From contig NZ_JAINVU010000004.1 of assembly GCF_019880555.1 (NCBI RefSeq), positions 186,001-250,000 on the forward strand: a stretch of 64,000 nucleotides of DNA, in the 5' to 3' direction. The position numbers and the translations under genes were made by a program. This document shows, in pieces, positions 57,628 to 64,000 of this stretch. Source of the DNA: Hephaestia mangrovi (GTDB lineage: Bacteria > Pseudomonadota > Alphaproteobacteria > Sphingomonadales > Sphingomonadaceae). The notes beneath the pieces are model-generated. The model ran no database searches. It saw only the letters and a list, made by a program, of their open reading frames with translations, and was not told the DNA's origin. How positions within the stretch are numbered: the stretch's first letter is position 1; every line of letters begins with the position of its first letter.

Positions 57628-58143
57628 TTAGCCGAGGATCGAGCCGGCGAGCAACAGCAGCAATTTGACGTCTATGCCGAGCCCCTCGGCGCGCTTGGCG
57701 GCGACGAATGCGGCGATGTCCGTGATCGGCACGCGATGGACGACGATATTCTCGTCACCGTCGCCGCCGCCGTCACTGGCCTTGGTGAGCTCGGTCGCGC
57801 GAACCAGCGTGAAACTTTCCGAGGCCATGCCGGGCGAGGAATAGAATTCGCCTAAGTTCTCGATATTGTCGGCGCGATAGCCGGTTTCCTCCTCGAGCTC
57901 GCGTTGCGCCGACTGCTCGACCGTCTCGCCGGCGTCGATGTCGCCGACCAGTCCGGCCGGCAATTCCAGGCAAGCCCGGCCCAGCGGCACGCGATATTGT
58001 TCGACCAGGATCACGTCGCCGGCGTCGACCGCCAGGATCACCGCGGCGCGGATGCCGCGGCTGCGCGAGACATATTCCCAGGTGCCGCGTTTCTTGGCGA
58101 TCAGATATTTGCCCGACCAGACGGTCTCCACGGGCTCGTCCAT
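57628..58143 (-). CDS. NUDIX hydrolase (ADP-sugar/ADP-ribose pyrophosphatase-like)
   Basis: A 171-residue enzyme with the complete Nudix box G-x5-E-x7-RELEEETGY (residues about 68-90) that binds metal and cleaves nucleoside diphosphate derivatives. Upstream AVILAVDAGDVILVEQYRVPLGR and downstream NLGEFYSSPGMASESFTLV match ADP-ribose/ADP-sugar pyrophosphatases. ATG 58143 starts homology; an upstream GTG at 58158 would overlap the neighbouring stop as GTGA and is also possible. It follows the two TPM genes on the same strand. Confidence 0.88.
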   Translation of the reverse strand: MDEPVETVWSGKYLIAKKRGTWEYVSRSRGIRAAVILAVDAGDVILVEQYRVPLGRACLELPAGLVGDIDAGETVEQSAQRELEEETGYRADNIENLGEFYSSPGMASESFTLVRATELTKASDGGGDGDENIVVHRVPITDIAAFVAAKRAEGLGIDVKLLLLLAGSILG

Positions 58144-58154
58144 GGCGGGGGGCG

Positions 58155-58829
58155 TCACAATTCGATCAGCCGGTCGGGCAGTTCGTTGGGATCGGTGCCG
58201 GTGTGCGGGAAGTGATCGGCGAGCACGCGGCCGATCGCGGCGATCGCGGTGACCATCCCGTCGCCGGGCCGATCGTCGCGAATCGCGTCGAGCAGCAGCG
58301 CCATCGCCTCGCCCCATTCGCTGTCGGGCACCTTGGCATGGATCGCTGCGTCGGCGACGATTTCGGCGCGATGCTCGGCCTCGGAAAGATAGAGCAGCAC
58401 GCCGGTACGCGTCGCGGTGCGCGATTCGATGCTCGCGCGGAACAACAGCACCGCGCGTGCGCGGACGCGGCGCGATTTGGTCGTGCCGGGGGTTAGCGCC
58501 ATCCGCAGCCGCGTCGATCGAAAGACGAGTGTCAGCGCCAGGAACACCGCCGCCAGCACCACGAGCTGCGCGGTCAGCAGGAACCATATCGGCCATTGCT
58601 CACCCCAGCCGCCGCGCAACGCCCAGTCGAGCACCGGCACGAAATGGCCCGGCACCGCAGCCTGCACCGCCAACACCAGGAAGATGCCCAGCACCGCCCA
58701 GTGCAGCGCGACGTCATGATAGGCGTCGGATTGCCTCGCGGCGATCGCGACGATCTCGCCGTCGGTCGTCGCTTCGGCGGCCTTCACCGCTGCGCCGACA
58801 CGCTCCCTGTCTTGTGCGTCGATTCGCAT
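58155..58829 (-). CDS. TPM-domain membrane protein, second copy
   Basis: A 224-residue protein. A TPM-like N-terminus (residues 1-40, MRIDAQDRERVGAAVKAAEATTDGEIV) leads to two transmembrane helices (about 44-64 and 82-102), then RRVRARAVLLFRASIESRTATRTGVLLYL and AIHAKVPDSEWGEAMALLLDAI, the typical core. The membrane segments are inserted within the TPM domain, unlike the neighbouring copy with tail helices. It is coupled to that gene by a TGATG overlap. Function unknown; related proteins are linked to photosystem repair and phosphatase-like folds. Confidence 0.8.
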   Translation of the reverse strand: MRIDAQDRERVGAAVKAAEATTDGEIVAIAARQSDAYHDVALHWAVLGIFLVLAVQAAVPGHFVPVLDWALRGGWGEQWPIWFLLTAQLVVLAAVFLALTLVFRSTRLRMALTPGTTKSRRVRARAVLLFRASIESRTATRTGVLLYLSEAEHRAEIVADAAIHAKVPDSEWGEAMALLLDAIRDDRPGDGMVTAIAAIGRVLADHFPHTGTDPNELPDRLIEL

Positions 58830-59659
58830 CACCAGCTCCCCGATGCGCCGCCGCCGCCGAACGATCCGCCGCCGCCCGAAAAGCCCCCGCCGCCGCCCCA
58901 GTTCGAGCCGCCGCCACCGCCGCCCCAGCCGGAGCTTCCGCCGCCGCCGAAGCCCGATCCCCACAGGAAGATCGGCCACATGCCGCCGCGATACCGCCGC
59001 CCGCGTCCGCCGTGCGAAAAGCGCGAGACAATCATGAAGCCGATCACAATCAGCCAGAAGATCAGCGCCCAGGGCACCCCGCCATTGTCGTCATGCGCGG
59101 CCTGTTGCTGGCTCTGCGCCGCCGCGGCGACCTTCTGCTCGGCCTCGTCGGGCGGTGCCTTCAACTGGTCGGCGATCGCCTGCGCGCCGGCGATGATGCC
59201 GCCGGCCATGTCGCCGTCGCGGAACTTGGGCAGGATGTCGTCGCGGATAATCATGTTCGACAAGGCGTCGGTCATGATCGGTTCGAGCCCGTAACCGACC
59301 TCGATGCGCACCTTTCGCTCGTTCGGCGCCACCAGCAGGATGATGCCGTTGTCGATCTCCTTCTGCCCGATCGCCCAGGCCCGGCCCAATTTGTAGCCGT
59401 AATCCTCGATGGGATAGCCCTGCAGGTCGGGCACCGTTGCGATCACCAGTTGCCGCGATGATGCCTGCTCGGTTTCCTGCGAAAGCTGGGTTAGCGCCTC
59501 GACCTGCTGCTGGTTCAGCAGGTGCGCGTCATCCACCACCCGCCCGGTCAGCTTGGGAAAGGTCTGCGCCTGCGCCGCCGTCACCGCGAAGAACGCGGCA
59601 ACGAGGGCAAGCAGGATCAGCCAGCGATGATGCTGGCGACGAGCGAACAGGGGAACCAT
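58829..59659 (-). CDS. TPM-domain protein with signal peptide and glycine-rich tail (YgcG-like)
   Basis: A 276-residue exported membrane protein. Signal peptide around residues 11-31, TPM domain about 36-160 (LTGRVVDDAHLLN, GIILLVAPNERKVRIEVGYGLE), one transmembrane helix near 195-215, and a C-terminus almost wholly Gly/Ser/Trp/Phe (GSGFGGGGSSGWGGGGGG). It matches the YgcG/TPM pattern found beside LemA genes. It lies 10 bases after the lemA gene, so LemA and two TPM proteins form one operon. Confidence 0.85.
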   Translation of the reverse strand: MVPLFARRQHHRWLILLALVAAFFAVTAAQAQTFPKLTGRVVDDAHLLNQQQVEALTQLSQETEQASSRQLVIATVPDLQGYPIEDYGYKLGRAWAIGQKEIDNGIILLVAPNERKVRIEVGYGLEPIMTDALSNMIIRDDILPKFRDGDMAGGIIAGAQAIADQLKAPPDEAEQKVAAAAQSQQQAAHDDNGGVPWALIFWLIVIGFMIVSRFSHGGRGRRYRGGMWPIFLWGSGFGGGGSSGWGGGGGGSNWGGGGGFSGGGGSFGGGGASGSW

Positions 59660-59669
59660 GATCGTCCCC

Positions 59670-60263
59670 TTAGCTCATGTTCCCGAAATCGACTGTCGGT
59701 GCGTTCTCGGCGCCCGGCGTGGTCGCCTGATAGGGCACTTTGGGCTTGGCGCCGTAGAACACCTTGGCGCCGATCGCATCGGGGAAGGTGCGGATGCGGG
59801 TGTTATACGCCTGCACAGCTTGATTGTAGTCGCGGATCGCGATGGTGATGCGGTTCTCGGTGCCTTCCAGCTGACTCATCAGCGTCTGAAAGTTGTCCTG
59901 GCTCTTGAGCTGCGGATAGGCCTCGACATTCGCCAGCAGCCGCGACAGCGAGCCGTTGAGATTGCCCTGCGCCTGCTGGAACTGCTGCATCTTGCTGGCG
60001 TCGCTCAGATCGTCGGCGGTGATGTTGATCGAGGTCGCCTTGGCGCGCGCATTGATCACGTCGGTCAGAATCTTGTCCTCGCCCTGAACCGATCCCTTCA
60101 CCGTCGCGACGAGATTGGGGATCAGATCGGCACGGCGCTGGTAATCGGCCTGCACGTCGGCCCATTTTGCCTTCACATTCTCGTCGGCGGTCGGCACCGA
60201 ATTGATGCCGCAGGCGCTGACGGCCATCGCCGAGGCGATGATGACGGGGGTGCGAAACTTCAT
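59670..60263 (-). CDS. LemA-family lipoprotein
   Basis: A 197-residue protein with a short lipoprotein signal ending at the lipobox AVSAC, Cys18. The helical LemA domain contains RRADLIPNLVATVKGSVQGED, VINARAKATSI and IAIRDYNQAVQAYNTRIRTFPDAIGAK. LemA family function is not established. It is the promoter-proximal gene of the LemA-TPM-TPM group, with the NUDIX gene last; mscL is divergent. Confidence 0.9.
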   Translation of the reverse strand: MKFRTPVIIASAMAVSACGINSVPTADENVKAKWADVQADYQRRADLIPNLVATVKGSVQGEDKILTDVINARAKATSINITADDLSDASKMQQFQQAQGNLNGSLSRLLANVEAYPQLKSQDNFQTLMSQLEGTENRITIAIRDYNQAVQAYNTRIRTFPDAIGAKVFYGAKPKVPYQATTPGAENAPTVDFGNMS

Positions 60264-60357
60264 CTAATGGTCCCTCCAACCCTTGCACTGCCCATTCTAG
60301 GGCAACACGCTATAAGGCGAAACCGAAATCGGAAATTTTTGAGGGAAGGGCGAGAGC

Positions 60358-60816
60358 ATGTTCAAGGAATTCAAGACCTTCATCATGCGCGGCAACGTGA
60401 TGGACCTGGCCGTGGCGGTGATCATCGGCGGCGCGTTCGCCGGCATCACCAAATCGCTTACCGACGACATCATCATGCCGGTGGTCGGCTGGCTGTTCGG
60501 TGGGTTCGATTTCTCGAGCTATTTCGTTATCCTCGGCAAGGTGCCCGATACCTATAAGGGCTCGCTCAACAATTATGCCGCGCTCAAGGAAGCGGGGGCG
60601 TCGCTGTTCGGCTATGGCGAGTTCATCACCGTGCTAATCAACTTCCTGATCCTCGCCTTCATCGTCTTCCTGCTCGTGCGCGGCGTGAACCGGATGATGA
60701 CAAGCATGGAAAAGCACAAGGAAGTCGTCGAGACGCCGGCGCCCGCCGATCCCGCCGACGTCGTACTTCTGCGCGAGATTCTCGCCGAATTGAAAGGCCA
60801 AAACGCCGCGAAATAA
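60358..60816 (+). CDS. mscL: Large-conductance mechanosensitive channel
   Basis: A 152-residue membrane protein forming pentamers that open under osmotic downshock. Start MFKEFKTFIMRGNVMDLAVA, pore helix VAVIIGGAFAGITKSLTDDIIMP, periplasmic loop with FDFSSYF and second helix FITVLINFLILAFIVFLLVRG are all standard. The C-terminal helix (VVLLREILAELKGQN) is present. A GAGGGAAGGGCGAGAGC leader supports the start. Confidence 0.97.
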   Translation: MFKEFKTFIMRGNVMDLAVAVIIGGAFAGITKSLTDDIIMPVVGWLFGGFDFSSYFVILGKVPDTYKGSLNNYAALKEAGASLFGYGEFITVLINFLILAFIVFLLVRGVNRMMTSMEKHKEVVETPAPADPADVVLLREILAELKGQNAAK

Positions 60817-60867
60817 TGTGTATCGCGGCCTTTCCGGCGATTTCGTGCCGGGCGTGTGCGGCGGCCC

Positions 60868-60895
60868 TTTTCACGCCCGGATTGCCGCTTATATA
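60868..60895 (+). promoter_or_regulatory. Possible sigma-70 promoter of ssrA
   Basis: TTTTCA at 60868-60873 and TATATA at 60890-60895 with a 16-base spacer lie just before the tmRNA 5' region, giving an expected start near 60902. Assigned by spacing and resemblance only. Confidence 0.4.
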
Positions 60896-60907
60896 GGAAC
60901 GTGCCGG

Positions 60908-61240
60908 GTTCGCCCGGCTATGACGATAAATTGCGGCGTATTAGTATGCGCAGCGGACCCGGGGGCAGTACCCGGCGGCTCCACCATTTGCCCCTAATTG
61001 CACGCGGGGGCAGTTGACGGGGCCGAACCAGGATCGACGTGTGTTGAACGGCGCTGTTTTCGTCCGGGCTGAGTAACCCGTTAAAGGCTCAAAACCATAA
61101 GTGCCAACGATAACGAGGCGCTCGCGATTGCCGCGTAATTTCGGACCTAACGGTCTGGATTACTAAGGACAAAAGCGCGGTTGGACCGCACCGGGCAACA
61201 GAAGCGGATTCCAGCGGCCCGGGGGGGCCGGGCAACAGAA
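60908..61240 (+). ncRNA. ssrA: Permuted two-piece tmRNA
   Basis: The gene is circularly permuted, as in other alphaproteobacteria. The acceptor part comes first, with ACCCGGGGGCAGTACCCGG as T arm, GGCTCC at 60977-60982 and ACCA at 60983-60986. A short spacer (60987-61018) precedes the coding part, whose GGGGCC at 61019-61024 pairs with GGCTCC to rebuild the tRNA-like acceptor stem. The coding part contains GGATCGACG and the tag frame at 61103-61138, reading ANDNEALAIAA then TAA. The 5' segment GTTCGCCCGG also pairs with CCGGGCAAC near 61191 or 61228. Exact ends are approximate. It rescues stalled ribosomes and tags products for ClpXP. Confidence 0.92.
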
Positions 61241-61269
61241 CCCCCCACTTCTTTGCCGTTTCAGCGACC

Positions 61270-62364
61270 TCAATCATCCTTGCCCAGTGTCGCGCGCACG
61301 AGATCGGTCCATTCGGGGCTGTCGATATGGCGCAGCAGCGAGACGTTGATCGATTCGCGCCGCGGATCGTCCTGCGCCAGCGCGAAGGCATAGTCCTGTC
61401 GCCCGAACACGCCGGGCAGCAAGCGCAGTTCCCCGCCGTAATTCTGATGGACGAGGTAGCGCAGCAGCGGACGATCGTAGACGAAGGCATCGATCTTGCC
61501 CGCGGCGACGGCGTCGAGCCCGGCCTGGATCGTCGGGAAATTGGTGAAGCCGATGCCGTTCTCGTCCAGCCACACATCGGCCGCGGCGCCGTTGATCGAG
61601 CCGACCGACGCGTTCTTCAGATCGTCCAGGCCGCGGATCGTGCCGCCCATCCGGCTTTCGGTCAGCGACGAGGCGATCAATCCGGTGAAGGTGGAAATGA
61701 TGATGATCGCGGCGAACATCCAGATCAGCGCGATGATCTTGCCAGCGGCGGTTCGCGGCGCCTTGTCGCCATAGCCGACGGTCGTCATCGTCACCGCGGA
61801 AAACCAGAATCCCGATCCGATGCCTTTCCAGCTGGGATCAAATTCGTCGTGGTTGGTGCGGCGCTCGATCAGCCAGAACAGCAAGCCGACGATCAGCAGC
61901 AACCCGCCGAGCAGCAGCACCGCCGAAAGGAATTGCCAGGTGAAGAAGTTGCGCAACAGCACCAGCCAGCTTGGCGGCGCCTTGCCGGTCACGATGCCGA
62001 ATCCAGTCGTGTAGAAAGGATGGGTGAAATCGATCTGCGTCTCGCGTTTCGGCGTCACCGTCAGCGCGCCGACGCTGGCGCCATATTGGCCTGAGGCAAC
62101 GCCGGAAACCATGCCGTCGAGATCGGTGCCGACCAGGCGGTAGCGCAGGCCCTCATCCTTGGCGACATCGCGCCACAGGTCGATCGCGAGGCCGCCCCAG
62201 CTGCCATCGGCGTTGCGGACGGCGAAAGGCGGTGCCTCGTGCGTTGCCACCAGTATCGGAGCCGAAGCGGCCGGGGCGGGGGCAGCGAGCGCTGCGGCGA
62301 AGGGCCAGCTCAGCACGGCCAGCATGGTTGCAAAGAAGATGGCGGCGCGGTGGCCCTTCGTCAT
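61270..62364 (-). CDS. Glutamate receptor-like potassium channel with split solute-binding domain
   Basis: A 364-residue protein. Signal peptide (about 8-30), first half of a solute-binding domain (residues about 36-125, ILVATHEAPPFAVRNADGS, RETQIDFTHPFY), first membrane helix 145-166, pore loop SAVTMTTVGYGDKAP with the selectivity filter TVGYGD at 195-200, second membrane helix 208-230, and the second binding-domain half to 364. This is the arrangement of prokaryotic GluR0 channels: ligand binding opens a K+ pore. ATG 62364 is supported by GGGAGGAA eleven bases upstream. The ligand, probably an amino acid, is unknown. It follows tmRNA on the opposite strand. Confidence 0.85.
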   Translation of the reverse strand: MTKGHRAAIFFATMLAVLSWPFAAALAAPAPAASAPILVATHEAPPFAVRNADGSWGGLAIDLWRDVAKDEGLRYRLVGTDLDGMVSGVASGQYGASVGALTVTPKRETQIDFTHPFYTTGFGIVTGKAPPSWLVLLRNFFTWQFLSAVLLLGGLLLIVGLLFWLIERRTNHDEFDPSWKGIGSGFWFSAVTMTTVGYGDKAPRTAAGKIIALIWMFAAIIIISTFTGLIASSLTESRMGGTIRGLDDLKNASVGSINGAAADVWLDENGIGFTNFPTIQAGLDAVAAGKIDAFVYDRPLLRYLVHQNYGGELRLLPGVFGRQDYAFALAQDDPRRESINVSLLRHIDSPEWTDLVRATLGKDD

Positions 62365-62445
62365 GACGGCGCGATTCCTCCCTGATGGTTTGCGCATACA
62401 GGGGAAGACTCGGCCGGAAAGGGCGGTCAGGTCAAGCCAAGTGGC

Positions 62446-62531
62446 TGGTGCGGACGGCGGGACTCGAACCCGCACTGCCTGGGGCAAGCGGATTTTAAGT
62501 CCGCTGCGTCTACCGATTTCGCCACGTCCGC
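62446..62531 (-). tRNA. tRNA-Leu (UAA)
   Basis: On the minus strand the sequence starts GCGGACGTGGCGAAATCGG and ends with GTCCGCACCA, with CCA encoded. The acceptor arms GCGGACG/CGTCCGC pair. The anticodon loop ACTTAAAAT centres on TAA, for UUA leucine codons, and the long variable arm fits a class II tRNA. T arm GCGGGTTCGAGTCCCGC is intact. Length is 86 bases. Confidence 0.95.
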
Positions 62532-62679
62532 GTGAGCGCGAGACGAAGCCGAATTAGATGCAGCGGTCAAGCGCGGCGGTGGCGCAGGGCGCAATTGGCA
62601 GTCGCGGCGTCCGTATCGAACCGTCACCGGCGAATTTGTTTCGGGGGCCAGGACGCTTCGTCGCCGCCAAGATTTGCGG

Positions 62680-62710
62680 CTTGCCCCGGGCGGAATACCC
62701 GCACACCCTA
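62680..62710 (-). repeat. TAGGG-type intergenic repeat, family B, covering the ihfB stop
   Basis: On the minus strand TAGGGTGTGCGGGTATTC begins with the ihfB stop codon and continues as CGCCCGGGGCAAGCC. It is identical over 18 bases to the copy at the end of hisD, 61 kb away. On the other side a degenerate family-A-like GAATTTGTTTCGGGGGCCAGG lies at about 62630-62650. Confidence 0.75.
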
Positions 62711-62986
62711 TACGTTAAGGCGAGCGCGCATCTCCTTGCCCGGCTTGAAATAGGGAACGCGCTTGGCCTGCACCGCAACCGTCTCTCCGGTGCGCGGGTT
62801 GCGGCCAGTACGCGCGTCGCGAGCGCGCGTGGAAAAGGCGCCGAAGCCGCGAAGCTCCACCCTGCCGTCAGCCGCCAGCCGCGCGGTGATCTCATCGAAG
62901 AAGGTCGATACGATCGCCTCGACATCGCGTTGGGAAAGGCCGGGATTGTCCTGCGCAATCAACTGTACGAGCTCGGAGCGAATCAT
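62708..62986 (-). CDS. ihfB: Integration host factor beta subunit
   Basis: A 92-residue DNA-bending protein. [63 protein letters not shown] and [11 protein letters not shown] are the HU/IHF fold with the beta-type arm motif RNPRTGE. With IhfA it makes a sharp bend used in recombination and gene control. I start at the homologous MIRSEL (62986); an ATG at 62995 is closer to the GAGG segment and may be used instead. It lies downstream of rpsA in the same direction, as in many Proteobacteria. Confidence 0.92.
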   Translation of the reverse strand: MIRSELVQLIAQDNPGLSQRDVEAIVSTFFDEITARLAADGRVELRGFGAFSTRARDARTGRNPRTGETVAVQAKRVPYFKPGKEMRARLNV

Positions 62987-63171
62987 GGGCGCCATCCATC
63001 CTCATCATCGCGACGAACGAGCGTGGCGCTCGACGCCGCAGGGTTTGCGCGAATTCGGACCGAACGACACCACGAACCGGACGAAAAGCCCGGCTCCACA
63101 AACGATCGACCCGGAAACTTTGCTACATCTGATCCAGATCAAGCGATAGCACGGAAACGACAGATATCGCT

Positions 63172-63215
63172 AAAAAAAGGCTGGGCCGGGCAACGTCATT
63201 CGCGTTGTCCGGCCC
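63172..63215 (-). terminator. Rho-independent terminator after rpsA
   Basis: On the minus strand GGGCCGGACAAC, a nine-base loop, GTTGCCCGGCCC, then AGCC and seven Ts. The stem is 12 bp with one G-T pair. It ends rpsA transcription upstream of ihfB, so ihfB needs its own promoter or readthrough. Confidence 0.88.
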
Positions 63216-63223
63216 ATTTTGGG

Positions 63224-64000
63224 TCACTTCTTGTCGGCGCCTTCGCGCGCCTTCAGCGCCTCGCCGAGAATGTCACCCAGAGATGCCCCCGAATCGGACG
63301 AGCCGTATTGCGCGACCGCCTGCTTCTCTTCGGCGATCTGCATCGCCTTGATCGAGAAGGTCGGCTTCTTCGAACGATCGAAGCCGGTGACCATCGCGTC
63401 GAACTTCTGGCCGACCTGGAAGCGCTCAGGGCGCTGCTCGTCGCGGTCGCGGCCAAGGTCGGTGCGCTTGATGAAGCCGGTGGCGCCATCCTCGCCCGCC
63501 TGCACCTCGAGGCCGGCGTCGCGGACTTCGAGCACGGTAACGGTGACGATCGCGCCCTTGTTGACCTTGCCGCCGGCCGCCGTCGGCGCGCCGCCGACCG
63601 CGGGAGCACCGCGCTCGAGCTGCTTCATGCCGAGCGAGATGCGCTCCTTCTCGGCATCGACGTCGAGCACGACGGCCTGAACCATCTCGCCCTTGCGATG
63701 CAGGTTGAGCGCGTCCTCGCCCGAGATGCCCCAGGCGATATCCGACATGTGGACCATGCCGTCGACATCGCCGTCGAGGCCGATGAACAGGCCGAACTCG
63801 GTGGCGTTCTTGACTTCGCCCTCGACAGTCGAGCCGACCGGGTGCTTCTCGGCGAAGGCTTCCCACGGGTTGGACTGCGCCTGCTTGAGGCCGAGCGAGA
63901 TGCGACGCTTCTCTTCGTCGACCTCGAGGATGACGACTTCGACTTCCTGGCTGGTCGAGACGATCTTGCCCGGATGCACGTTCTTCTTGGTCCAGCTCAT
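63224..64000 (-). CDS. rpsA: Ribosomal protein S1, C-terminal part (cut by window edge)
   Basis: At least 258 residues of the C-terminal region of a protein normally about 560-570 residues. Several S1 RNA-binding domains are visible: VGSTVEGEVKNATEFGLFIGL with MVHMSDIAWG, then VNKGAIVTVTVLEVRDAGL, each ending in ISLG or similar. The Met at the window edge is internal, not the start. S1 binds mRNA on the 30S subunit for initiation. The stop is followed by a strong terminator, then ihfB. Confidence 0.96.
   Translation of the reverse strand: MSWTKKNVHPGKIVSTSQEVEVVILEVDEEKRRISLGLKQAQSNPWEAFAEKHPVGSTVEGEVKNATEFGLFIGLDGDVDGMVHMSDIAWGISGEDALNLHRKGEMVQAVVLDVDAEKERISLGMKQLERGAPAVGGAPTAAGGKVNKGAIVTVTVLEVRDAGLEVQAGEDGATGFIKRTDLGRDRDEQRPERFQVGQKFDAMVTGFDRSKKPTFSIKAMQIAEEKQAVAQYGSSDSGASLGDILGEALKAREGADKK

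Noticed and set aside
60977..60986. A separate tRNA gene ending in ACCA
   Set aside because: The pairing partner lies downstream and the tag frame follows, so it belongs to the permuted tmRNA.

Overview
The window is a GC-rich chromosomal segment from an alphaproteobacterium, most likely a sphingomonad (Sphingomonas or a close relative). This is inferred from several lines: a circularly permuted two-piece tmRNA gene, an F1-only atpHAGDC cluster, a MipZ-type division ATPase, a PhaR repressor, a short-form HisG, and many CATGG-containing palindromic intergenic repeats. Most genes are housekeeping. I see no prophage, IS element, integrase, CRISPR array or rRNA operon. The two window edges cut a DUF4169-type gene (left) and rpsA (right).

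Layout. 1-4.8 kb: nusB, a methanethiol methyltransferase-like membrane protein, hisD-hisG and a DUF2332 protein. 4.8-11.8 kb: a mostly leftward run with a cell-wall hydrolase, tgt, an EF-hand protein, queA, a periplasmic cyclophilin, coaD, ispA and xseB, so both dedicated queuosine tRNA-modification genes lie close together. 11.9-20.6 kb: a succinate-semialdehyde dehydrogenase, a secreted alpha-amino acid ester hydrolase, an acyl-CoA ligase, a membrane GGDEF protein and an L,D-transpeptidase. 20.8-26.7 kb: an MHS-type transporter, alanine racemase, and a polyhydroxyalkanoate group (thiolase phaA, a short PhaC-like protein and the regulator phaR). 26.7-34 kb: an aspartyl-protease/PDZ protein, an orphan cpaF, and an envelope-glycan-like group (methyltransferase, flippase-like protein, GT-C membrane glycosyltransferase, DPM1-like GT2).

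34-39.6 kb holds the F1 ATPase genes, read leftward as atpH-atpA-atpG-(lipoprotein)-atpD-atpC. A predicted lipoprotein gene sits inside the operon, translationally coupled to atpG, and the epsilon subunit lacks the usual C-terminal helices. 39.7-50 kb: a TonB-like protein, ada and DUF1203, acs, msrB, a class A penicillin-binding protein, and a three-gene phosphorelay-type module (CHASE3 kinase, single-domain receiver, receiver-kinase hybrid). 50-60.8 kb: an ExoX-like exonuclease, phosphomannomutase/phosphoglucomutase, a J-domain protein with mipZ, panC, a Sel1-type protein, topA, a NUDIX hydrolase, two TPM-domain proteins with a LemA lipoprotein, and mscL. 60.9-64 kb: ssrA, a glutamate-receptor-like potassium channel, tRNA-Leu(UAA), ihfB and the 3' part of rpsA.

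The most interesting signals are these. Two families of intergenic repeats stand out: one is a bipartite hairpin whose stem sequence varies with compensation while its loop is conserved, the other abuts or supplies TAG stop codons of unrelated genes. Also notable are the lipoprotein gene in the ATP synthase operon, the class III-sized PhaC-like protein back to back with phaR, the GluR0-type channel, and the two-piece tmRNA with tag ANDNEALAIAA. I did not find a clearly new multi-gene defence or mobile system.
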